Shown in pieces: positions 7,360 to 13,328 of a stretch of 30,995 nt of DNA (position 1 is its first letter; each line of letters begins with the position of its first letter). Below the pieces are notes generated by a model that had not been told where the DNA came from, searched no databases, and was given only the letters and a program-made list of their open reading frames with translations. A program made the translations under genes and the position numbers. Source of the DNA: a virus; the IMG/VR virus record IMGVR_UViG_3300009182_000216, positions 1 to 30,995 of that record. One strand, 5' to 3'.

Positions 7360-7394
7360 AGTGAGTGTGATAACCTTGCCGTTATCCTTTCACT
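7360..7394. other. Nested stem-loop (6-bp inner, 5-bp outer stem)
   Basis: GATAAC (7369-7374) pairs with GTTATC (7381-7386) around CTTGCC, and AGTGA (7360-7364) pairs with TCACT (7390-7394), with small unpaired segments between the stems. It resembles a single RNA hairpin with an internal loop. Confidence 0.55.
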
Positions 7395-7468
7395 AAGTGG
7401 TAACACCACCATTATGGAGCCAATATGGATTAGTAGGTTACAACTGTGAGGTAACCCTGGAGCCTATT

Positions 7469-7825
7469 TCACTTGCTGTGCTTGATTGCTGAGTCTATGA
7501 CTTCTGCTAGCTTATGGCGTTCTTTGTTTAACATCTCTGAGCCAACGACCTTCCACAGCTGTTCAAGCTGTGAATCGGACAATTTCTTGTGATTCTCTGA
7601 GCAATGAGTGTTGAATTCTTCTCTGATGCTAAATCCTGGCTTGGCCAAGGTTCCGTAGCTGATTGGAGCTGCGCGGCGCTGCCATGGGCTGGTCTTCTTG
7701 GCCGGCGTGGTAGCAGCAGTGGCAGCCTTGGCATCTTCTGGAAACCAGTGTTTCTCAGCTGGCGTGTTTTCGACCACCTGAGACTTGCTTTTCTGCCTCT
7801 GTTTGGCAACTTTCTTGGTGACCAT
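7469..7825 (-). CDS. Basic protein of unknown function (118 aa), last gene of the gp55-gp47-gp46 operon
   Basis: 118 residues, strongly basic. The first ~55 residues are rich in Lys, Ala, Gln and Thr (VTKKVAKQRQKSKSQ) and look disordered. The C-terminal half is predicted to be helical (LSDSQLEQLWKVVGSEML, then HKLAEVIDSAI). The start overlaps the end of the upstream nuclease gene by 71 bp in another frame, which is unusually long. The start is nevertheless well supported because GGAGGT lies five bases before the ATG, a near-ideal Shine-Dalgarno inside the nuclease gene. No family is recognised. A basic tail on a small protein next to recombination nucleases suggests nucleic-acid binding, which is inference. 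The gene ends where the structured gene-free stretch begins. Confidence 0.75.
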   Translation of the reverse strand: MVTKKVAKQRQKSKSQVVENTPAEKHWFPEDAKAATAATTPAKKTSPWQRRAAPISYGTLAKPGFSIREEFNTHCSENHKKLSDSQLEQLWKVVGSEMLNKERHKLAEVIDSAIKHSK

Positions 7826-8372
7826 CTGATACCTCCGTTACTGTTATAGCATTGTCATCTATGGTGTCAGCTGTCAAGTTCGATGACAGGAAATGGTCAT
7901 CTGGTTGAGCCAGCCAATCATCCAGCAAATGCACGTAGAAGTCTTTGTATTTGTTGTGATACTTACCAGGAATGGCCTGTTTGAGGAACACCATGATATC
8001 CACGTTATTGTACTTGATAACGAGGCTCATCAATCGCTTGCTGGCATCTGCATCTTGCTGTGCCTGGGCAAGCCATTGATCCCATTGAGCAACGCTGTGC
8101 TTGAGCACGCTCTGTAAGCTGGGCGGTGTCTTGTAGTGCTTGCATTCCACGCTGTAGGTAAAGTTTCGAGGGCATATCAGGTCCCCGAAAATCGCATAGT
8201 CTAAGCTGTAGCTCTCAGTGCGGATCTTGTTGCTACCACCAAAGAAGCTGCCGCTGTCTGGATTGCGGCGGAAACCGTTAGCCATGCCCAGCGCCGCTTC
8301 GAATCTAGCAGACAGCGTGTTTGCTATCTTGCGTTCAAAGCTTGAGCCTTTTGCCTTGCCATTCACTGCCAT
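7755..8372 (-). CDS. PD-(D/E)XK-type nuclease, Holliday junction resolvase-like
   Basis: 205 residues. The N-terminal ~80 residues carry a PD-(D/E)XK core as in archaeal Hjc-type resolvases. It comprises KGSSFERKIAN with Glu13, RNPDSGSFFGG (36-46) matching the conserved SG segment, GDL with Asp64, and VECK with Glu76 and Lys78. Such enzymes cut branched or double-stranded DNA with a metal ion. Residues about 95-150 contain WDQWLAQAQQDAD and a hydrophobic VDIMVFL strand. The last ~35 residues overlap the next gene and look low-complexity. The ATG shares one base with the gp46 stop (TGATG), so expression with gp46/47 is likely, and a role in phage recombination or junction resolution fits. Other PD-(D/E)XK families (VRR-NUC, restriction-like) are alternatives. 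The catalytic residues are read from the sequence; activity is not shown. Confidence 0.75.
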   Translation of the reverse strand: MAVNGKAKGSSFERKIANTLSARFEAALGMANGFRRNPDSGSFFGGSNKIRTESYSLDYAIFGDLICPRNFTYSVECKHYKTPPSLQSVLKHSVAQWDQWLAQAQQDADASKRLMSLVIKYNNVDIMVFLKQAIPGKYHNKYKDFYVHLLDDWLAQPDDHFLSSNLTADTIDDNAITVTEVSDGHQESCQTEAEKQVSGGRKHAS

Positions 8373-10156
8373 CAGGTAATTATCTCATGTTCATAGCTGA
8401 AGGTAGTAAATCCACCTTCTTTGATCACGCTGAGCACGTTGCTAACACGGGTTATCAGTTCTTCTCTGTGCGATATCACGAACACGTTCTTGCCACGCTC
8501 GCGTTCCATGCGCTTGAGCACAGCAACCGAGCCTTCCAGACCAGCAGGATCGAGGCCGCTATCTAACAGTTCGTCCACGAACAGCAGATTGATCGCTTGG
8601 TTCATGTTCTCAAAGATGTCACGGAAGCTCCAGCTCAATCCCAGTATCAAACGAGTGCGTTCACCACGTGATAGATTGTCAAAGTCCAGATCCTGACCCA
8701 GCAAGCTGATCTCTGTGGTGAGATCATTGAGAAACTTGACGCTGTGAGGCAGTCCCAGCTTGTCCAGGTAGTCGTTTAACCTGCTGTTGAGATAGGCTAG
8801 GTTCTGATCAATGATGCGCTTGCGTATGAAGCTGTCCTTGTTGGTCAACAGCTTGAGCAGGAACTCTTGGTGTTCTCGAGCCTTGATCATGGTGTTCAGC
8901 TTGTCATAGCTGACTTCTTGTACCGTGCTCTGTAGGCTGTCTGCCTGATCTAGATAGGGATTCTCAGCCGCACGCTCCTTGACCAGATCCTTGTGCAGAG
9001 ACTCCAGAGTGCTCTTATGGTTCACTGCTTCGGTCAGCGTGGGATAGAAAGTCTGAGGCGTGCCCATGGCAGCATACACAGGTTCAACCTCATCTATCTG
9101 AGACTGTAGATCGGCAATTTCCTGCTTCTCGGCATTGACCTGTTGATCCAGCGTGGCAATCTTGCCTTCTAGCTCGCCGATGATGTCTTCGTGCTTGTGG
9201 TCCTTGATCTGCTGTTCGCACATTGGGCATTGCTTGTGCACGCTGGCACGTTCAAACTGGTTTAACAGGCCGTTGAGCTGTGTTTCTAGCTGTCCAGCAT
9301 GCCTGCTCTTGAGGCTTTGATCCTTGCGCAGCTGTGCCAGGGCCTTGCCTAGCTCTCTGTGAGTCTCGACCAACTTGTGTTTTTCAAGCTCTGTTTCAAT
9401 GTCCAACAGCTCAAGCTGTTCTATGGCAGCTTCCAGAGTGGCCACTTCTTGCAGATGCTTGTTGTCCCAGTTGTTGATCTTGTTCTGCAGATCTTCGATG
9501 GCCTTGGCAATCTTCTCATTAGCAGTCTTCACGGTGCGTATGCGAAACTCTTCCTGATCAATCTCAGTCTTGGTGGCCTTGATCAGTTCCTTGAGATTCT
9601 CAGCCTTTTGGCTCAGCAGCGTGATGCCCAGCAGCTCTTCGATGATCTCGCGCTGTTTGGCAGCACCCATGGCCAAGAATGGCTCTGTGTAGGTGTTTAG
9701 TGCCACGATGTGCTTGAACAGCGTGTGGCTCATGCCTATGAGCTTGACGATGTCTTTCTGGCTGTCACGCGCATCGCCCTGTGCTTCATCGGTGGCTTCT
9801 TCGCCAACCTTGCTCTCATCATCCACCATCCAGCGGAAGAACTGCGGCTTGCGACCGCGCTCAATGCGATGCGTGTGACCATTGAGCTCGAATTCGATGC
9901 TCACGGCCATGTTCTTGCCGTTGATCTTGTTGACGAGGTTGTCGCGCTTGATGTTGGTCAGTGCTTCACCGTACAGCCCATAGCTGATGGCTTGGAGTAT
10001 GGTGCTCTTGCCCACGCCGTTGCGCGAACCATTGCCGCCCAGATCCAGATTGTCACCTAATACCAAGGTCAATCCGTTGCGATCCAAGTCCACTGCTTGC
10101 GTTACCGCACCAACAGACAAGAAGTTCTTGAGGCTCACGCTTTTCAGTTTCAACAT
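8372..10156 (-). CDS. 46: Recombination endonuclease subunit gp46 (Rad50/SbcC-like ATPase)
   Basis: 594 residues. With gp47 it forms the Mre11/Rad50-type complex that resects DNA ends for recombination-dependent replication and host DNA breakdown. The Walker A loop is GSRNGVGKST (43-52). A long coiled coil runs from about 180 to 300 and about 320 to 440, split by a zinc hook CPMC (Cys310, Cys313). Then come the ABC signature LSRGER (495-500), Walker B LLFVDE (524-529) with catalytic Glu529, and a switch His563 in ISHREE. All key ATPase elements are present. T4 gp46 is 560 residues, so the length fits. The gene starts two bases after the gp47 stop; the RBS is weak (CAGAG), which suggests coupling to gp47. 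The stop overlaps the start of the nuclease gene by one base. Confidence 0.97.
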   Translation of the reverse strand: MLKLKSVSLKNFLSVGAVTQAVDLDRNGLTLVLGDNLDLGGNGSRNGVGKSTILQAISYGLYGEALTNIKRDNLVNKINGKNMAVSIEFELNGHTHRIERGRKPQFFRWMVDDESKVGEEATDEAQGDARDSQKDIVKLIGMSHTLFKHIVALNTYTEPFLAMGAAKQREIIEELLGITLLSQKAENLKELIKATKTEIDQEEFRIRTVKTANEKIAKAIEDLQNKINNWDNKHLQEVATLEAAIEQLELLDIETELEKHKLVETHRELGKALAQLRKDQSLKSRHAGQLETQLNGLLNQFERASVHKQCPMCEQQIKDHKHEDIIGELEGKIATLDQQVNAEKQEIADLQSQIDEVEPVYAAMGTPQTFYPTLTEAVNHKSTLESLHKDLVKERAAENPYLDQADSLQSTVQEVSYDKLNTMIKAREHQEFLLKLLTNKDSFIRKRIIDQNLAYLNSRLNDYLDKLGLPHSVKFLNDLTTEISLLGQDLDFDNLSRGERTRLILGLSWSFRDIFENMNQAINLLFVDELLDSGLDPAGLEGSVAVLKRMERERGKNVFVISHREELITRVSNVLSVIKEGGFTTFSYEHEIIT

Positions 10157-10158
10157 GC

Positions 10159-11178
10159 TTATATGCTCTGATAGATCTGGATCAACTGCTGCCGATCTAT
10201 GGTATTGGATTCTATGCTCTGCAGATGGCTGATCACGATGGTGTCCACGCTCTCAAAGTTGATGTCACCATCTGGTATGGCACCTTGCGCATCTGCTTTG
10301 GCCACCTGTAGGTTCACTTCGCGAGCGTTGAGTTCGCGCTCAAACAGCTCCTTAAGGAAGTTGGCTTCTTCATAGGTGATGTCCAGATCCACTGCGATGC
10401 GAGCATAGGTCTTGGCATCAATGATAGATTCTGGATCTTCCAGCAGCGTGCTCAGAGGCGTTACGCGATATTTTGGAGCACCAGGCCAAGCACGGAACGT
10501 GGGATACTTGCCTGGTTCCCAGAGCATGATGCCTCGGTTGTCATCCCAGGCATCTGAGTAATCATGTGGGAAGCAGTTGCCAGTATACCAAACCTTGCCG
10601 CGGTTCTGTCGCTTGTGGAAATGGCCAGTGAACACCTGCGTTTGGTTAGCAAAATGCGTCTCGTTGAGCAGCCCGTGATCTGGCATCTCCACCATGGCAT
10701 TCATCTTGAACTTTGGCAGTTCGAAATGTCCAAACATGTATGGCGCTTTGATCTTTGGCACAGATTTCCAATCATCGCCTACCAACCATGGTATGAAGCT
10801 TACGCCATCAAACACCTGTTGTGTCTCGATCAAGCGGATGTTCGCAAATTCCTTGATGTAAGGGATGCTGTGGATCTCGTACTTGTCCCTGTAGAACAGA
10901 TCATGGTTTCCTATGAGGAAGAACACATTATCAAAGTAATCGTTCAGCTTTTTGAGCCCGCTCACTGAGTAGTTGAGCGTGCTTACATTGATAGCACTGC
11001 GATTGTGATGCCAATCGCCGCCGAAGATGCAGTTCTTGCTGCCCCATTCTTCGGCCTGCTCGATCATCCATTCTATGAACTGCTCACAGCTGGAGTTGTG
11101 CTCGCGGCTGTTGTTTCGCAATCCATAGTGGATGTCGGTGAAGTACACTGTCTTTGAGAAGTCTATGTCTTTTGCCAT
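10159..11178 (-). CDS. 47: Recombination endonuclease subunit gp47 (Mre11/SbcD-like nuclease)
   Basis: 339 residues, the same size as T4 gp47 (339). Calcineurin-like phosphoesterase motifs appear in order: D15-x-H17 (FTDIHYG), GGD55 (IFGGDWHHN), GNHD (90-93), GHFE (150-153) and GHFHKR with His186 and His188. These are the metal ligands of Mre11-type nucleases. The C-terminal part from about 240 is a helical region that should bind the gp46 coiled-coil base. The gene lies 33 bp after gp55 and 2 bp before gp46, as in a single leftward operon. No clear Shine-Dalgarno is seen before its ATG, so initiation may be weak or rely on readthrough from gp55. Identification is certain at family level. Confidence 0.97.
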   Translation of the reverse strand: MAKDIDFSKTVYFTDIHYGLRNNSREHNSSCEQFIEWMIEQAEEWGSKNCIFGGDWHHNRSAINVSTLNYSVSGLKKLNDYFDNVFFLIGNHDLFYRDKYEIHSIPYIKEFANIRLIETQQVFDGVSFIPWLVGDDWKSVPKIKAPYMFGHFELPKFKMNAMVEMPDHGLLNETHFANQTQVFTGHFHKRQNRGKVWYTGNCFPHDYSDAWDDNRGIMLWEPGKYPTFRAWPGAPKYRVTPLSTLLEDPESIIDAKTYARIAVDLDITYEEANFLKELFERELNAREVNLQVAKADAQGAIPDGDINFESVDTIVISHLQSIESNTIDRQQLIQIYQSI

Positions 11179-11211
11179 GCACTTGTATGTTACGGCATCA
11201 GCTCATATTGA

Positions 11212-12069
11212 TCAAGTGCTCTCTTTGGCAGCAGAAGCAGCAGCATCTGCTGCGGCACGAGCCTGTTGGTTCTTCATGTCATGCTCGGTTTGGCGCGTGT
11301 AGCTTGGTGTGGCACCATGCATGATCAGGATGTCATCTCGGATGTTTTGGTTGCGTTTCTCTATGTTGAGTACGCGAGTGAAGCTGTTGGTGATGGCAGC
11401 AGTGTAATAGGCAAATGGATTGGGAGTCTCGGATCGGCTCTCGTCAAACTGCAGTCCGATCTGGCTGAGCTGTAGCAGAGCTTGGCTCTTCATCTCGTCT
11501 ATATAAGTGTATCCTCTCCAATTGCCGCGATGTCCGTAGCGTTCAACCAGCTTCATGAACATCATGGCTAGCTTGTTGGTCATCTTACCATGAGTGATGT
11601 TGAAGTGTCCGTTTTCCAATCCACCCTGCCAGTGGCTCTTGCCCACGCACATGAATTCACCATCCCTGTATATGAAGTGCTGATATGGTGGAAAGTTGCA
11701 CTTGATGTGGCGTTCTGCTTCAGTCTTGGCCTTGTGTAGCTTTTCCTCGTTGATCGGTATGTGATCAAATGTCATCAACCTAACCACGATGTCTTCAACT
11801 AACACGCTATTGGGATCCAGTATTATCACTGGATTCCTGGTACCGGCTGCTACAGCAGCTTTCTTGGCTACTACAGCCATCTGATCCAGTTTGGTCTTGC
11901 GTGCATCTTCCAAGCGTTCTGTGTTTATTTTAGCAAGGTCGTTGGTGATGATGTCGTAGTTGGCATACTTGGTCTCTATGAATTCGCAATAGCTAGCTTT
12001 GCTGCGGTGTATCTCTTCCAACAGGTCCTTGTTAGTTAGATACTTGATCTTGGTCACTGCTATCGCCAT
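11212..12069 (-). CDS. 55: Late-transcription sigma factor gp55
   Basis: 285 residues. gp55 binds host RNA polymerase core and recognises the TATAAATA-type late promoters seen in this window. The most conserved part is residues about 160-245: GKMTNKLAMMFMKLVERYG, RGNWRGYTYIDEM, QALLQLSQIGLQFDES, NPFAYYTAAITNSFTRVLN and IEKRNQNIRDDIL. This matches sigma region 2-like sequence in aquatic T4-like gp55. T4 gp55 is 185 residues. The extra length is an N-terminal region of about 100 residues starting YLTNKDLLEEIHRSKASYC, also typical of the aquatic versions. The C-terminus ends in an Ala-rich helix and lacks an obvious LDxLF-type clamp-binding end. GAGGTGAG precedes the ATG at good spacing. It is the first gene of the leftward operon with gp47, gp46 and the nuclease. 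Confidence 0.95.
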   Translation of the reverse strand: MAIAVTKIKYLTNKDLLEEIHRSKASYCEFIETKYANYDIITNDLAKINTERLEDARKTKLDQMAVVAKKAAVAAGTRNPVIILDPNSVLVEDIVVRLMTFDHIPINEEKLHKAKTEAERHIKCNFPPYQHFIYRDGEFMCVGKSHWQGGLENGHFNITHGKMTNKLAMMFMKLVERYGHRGNWRGYTYIDEMKSQALLQLSQIGLQFDESRSETPNPFAYYTAAITNSFTRVLNIEKRNQNIRDDILIMHGATPSYTRQTEHDMKNQQARAAADAAASAAKEST

Positions 12070-12092
12070 CTGCGGCTCACCTCGCTGTATTC

Positions 12093-12109
12093 TGCGTGAC
12101 CGTCACGCA
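12093..12109. promoter_or_regulatory. Perfect dyad symmetry, possible operator upstream of gp55
   Basis: TGCGTGAC (12093-12100) and GTCACGCA (12102-12109) are exact inverted repeats around a single C. The site lies 24 bp upstream of the gp55 start codon in the 5' region of the gp55-gp47-gp46 operon. A one-base centre makes a poor RNA hairpin but a good site for a dimeric DNA-binding protein. The protein is unknown. Confidence 0.45.
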
Positions 12110-12180
12110 TAGCTGTAAAGTTGTCCAAAATCTACCAGTTAAGTCAATTTTGTCCATGAGATATTTGGTGGTTTTATCAC

Positions 12181-12190
12181 CATAAATACT
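12181..12190 (+). promoter_or_regulatory. T4-type late promoter for the rightward baseplate cluster
   Basis: The plus strand reads CATAAATACT, one base from TATAAATA, 24 bp before the gp48-like start codon at 12214. With the preceding C it forms CCATAAATAC, which is exactly complementary to GTATTTATGG at 12208-12217. Confidence 0.7.
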
Positions 12191-12206
12191 AAGCCGGGAA
12201 ACGTGA

Positions 12207-12217
12207 GGTATTTATGG
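12207..12217 (-). promoter_or_regulatory. Possible leftward late promoter, overlapping the RBS and start of the gp48-like gene
   Basis: On the minus strand this reads CCATAAATACC and would drive gp55 leftward with a leader of about 135 bases. The same bases serve the opposite strand as GAGG plus the start ATG, so the match could be a by-product of that signal. Confidence 0.4.
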
Positions 12218-13023
12218 CCGAAAATGGAAATCCAACAAATGCCACTGCAGCCAGCGCCACTCCTGATTCGGATGCGCAAGGTCGCAGGGTGCGCTTGCGC
12301 CCCAAGCCGGCAGCTGTGGATCTGATCTATGGTACCTCTGGACTGCTACAGCCCCTGAGGACTACCAACGGTCTCACTTGGCCATATCAACCCACCATCA
12401 CCTATGACAGCACAGTTGAGTACAGTTCTATAGACATGGTGCATGTGAACCAAGAAATCCTGGGTTACACCAAGACTCCTGCGATAAAAATGACCGTAGC
12501 TGGCGCTTTTAGCGTGCAGAACCAACAGGAAGGCATCTATGCTTTGGCTAGCATACACTTCCTTCAGACTGTGACCAAGATGTACTTTGGTACTGGTAGC
12601 AATCTAGGCATACCCCCACCTGTGCTGCTGTTTGACGCATACGGGCAGTACATGTTCAATGCTCTGCCAGTGTTAGTCACCAATTTCACAGTTGAACTGC
12701 CTAACGACGTGGATTATGTTCCGGTCAACCTAGCTAACATACAAACCTATACCCAGCTACAGACACAGACAAACACAGTAGGCTACAGTCAGACGCAGAC
12801 AACCACCCAGCTGAGTTCATACCAGAATGCTGCTAGTGCTGCTTATGTGGCCAGCAACATGTTCACAAGCAGCCTACAGAGTCCTGCTGGTTATATATGG
12901 TTACCAAGCGTGTTCACGCTCACGGTAGGTATCACTGTTCAGAACACTGCCAAGCGTTTGCGTGCGTTTAATCTTGAAGACTTCCGCACCGGAGCGCTGA
13001 TGAAGACAGGTGGTTGGATATGA
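12214..13023 (+). CDS. 48: Baseplate tail-tube junction protein, probably gp48-like
   Basis: 269 residues. The N-terminal ~25 residues are Ala/Asn/Thr-rich. The core has a TPAIKMTVAGAFSVQNQ segment (about 87-103), then IHFLQTVTKMYFG and IPPPVLLFDAYGQYMF followed by ELPNDVDYVPV (about 133-171), and a C-terminal RAFNLEDFRTGALMKTGGWI. This pattern is what I remember of tail-tube cap/initiator proteins (gp48/gp54 group) of aquatic T4-likes. The tube-like fold lets them seed the tail tube on the baseplate. T4 gp48 is 364 and gp54 is 320 residues, so this one is shorter. A Gln/Thr-rich segment lies at about 178-205. The RBS is GTGAGG, seven bases before the ATG. It is the first gene of the rightward baseplate operon and overlaps gp53 by 4 bp. 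The choice between gp48 and gp54 is uncertain. Confidence 0.65.
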   Translation: MAENGNPTNATAASATPDSDAQGRRVRLRPKPAAVDLIYGTSGLLQPLRTTNGLTWPYQPTITYDSTVEYSSIDMVHVNQEILGYTKTPAIKMTVAGAFSVQNQQEGIYALASIHFLQTVTKMYFGTGSNLGIPPPVLLFDAYGQYMFNALPVLVTNFTVELPNDVDYVPVNLANIQTYTQLQTQTNTVGYSQTQTTTQLSSYQNAASAAYVASNMFTSSLQSPAGYIWLPSVFTLTVGITVQNTAKRLRAFNLEDFRTGALMKTGGWI

Positions 13024-13328
13024 CCAAGGTTACCTATGACAAGAATAGCCCTTACTATCAGACTCAACAGATCACCAACTATGTGGGTTATCTTGACTAT
13101 TGGAACGGACAATACATACTACCTCAGCCCACAGACAGCATCTACAAGATACCCTTCATCTACAATCACCGTCCTGATCTGCTGAGCTATGAGCTATACG
13201 GAACTAGCCAGCTATGGTGGGTGTTTGCGCTGAGGAATCCAAACCAGTTGATCGATCCAGTTTGGGATTTCGCGAGCGGTCTCACCATATACATACCGGC
13301 TCAACAGACACTGCTTAAGGTTAGCTAA
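13020..13328 (+). CDS. 53: Baseplate wedge protein gp53
   Basis: 102 residues. The family mark is LYGTSQLWWVFALRNPNQLI (about 62-81), equivalent to the IYGNPQLYWVLL segment of T4 gp53. It is followed by a LysM-like ending with GLTIYIPAQQ. gp53 joins neighbouring wedges into the hexagonal baseplate. T4 gp53 is 196 residues, so this version is a minimal form lacking the C-terminal half. I chose the ATG at 13020, which overlaps the stop of the upstream gene (ATGA), over an in-frame TTG six bases earlier. The stop TAA shares its last A with the next start (TAATG). Tight coupling on both sides supports coexpression in the baseplate operon. Confidence 0.85.
   Translation: MTKVTYDKNSPYYQTQQITNYVGYLDYWNGQYILPQPTDSIYKIPFIYNHRPDLLSYELYGTSQLWWVFALRNPNQLIDPVWDFASGLTIYIPAQQTLLKVS

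Larger units (their letters stand above)
6966..7468. other. 500-bp gene-free convergent region rich in inverted repeats; candidate structured RNA
   Basis: No ORF with a credible start and RBS is found here; the longest frame (7148-7396, plus) needs a TTG start. The stretch lies between convergent transcription units and is unusually long for so compact a genome. Besides the two hairpins near 6975-7019, inverted repeats of six or more base pairs are: 7068-7101 (8+5 bp with a 3-nt bulge), 7154-7184 (2+6 bp around one bulge), 7247-7274 (6+3 bp), 7277-7309 (8 bp), 7360-7394 (5+6 bp nested) and 7436-7456 (6 bp). A weaker 5-bp one is at 7397-7409. The transcribed strand cannot be decided from this. 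No tRNA cloverleaf, CRISPR or known ribozyme core was recognised. It may be a noncoding RNA, a replication origin or transcript-end structures. Confidence 0.55.

Noticed and set aside
7148-7396. 82-codon plus-strand open frame in the gene-free stretch
   Set aside because: It needs a TTG start, has no Shine-Dalgarno, shows no protein-like pattern and overlaps several perfect hairpins.
12119-12147. Host-type sigma70 promoter for gp55 (TTGACT as -35)
   Set aside because: At 16-18 bp spacing no acceptable TATAAT-like -10 is present, so it is not listed as a feature.
13014-13019. TTG start for gp53
   Set aside because: The ATG at 13020 overlaps the upstream stop as ATGA, matching other junctions here.
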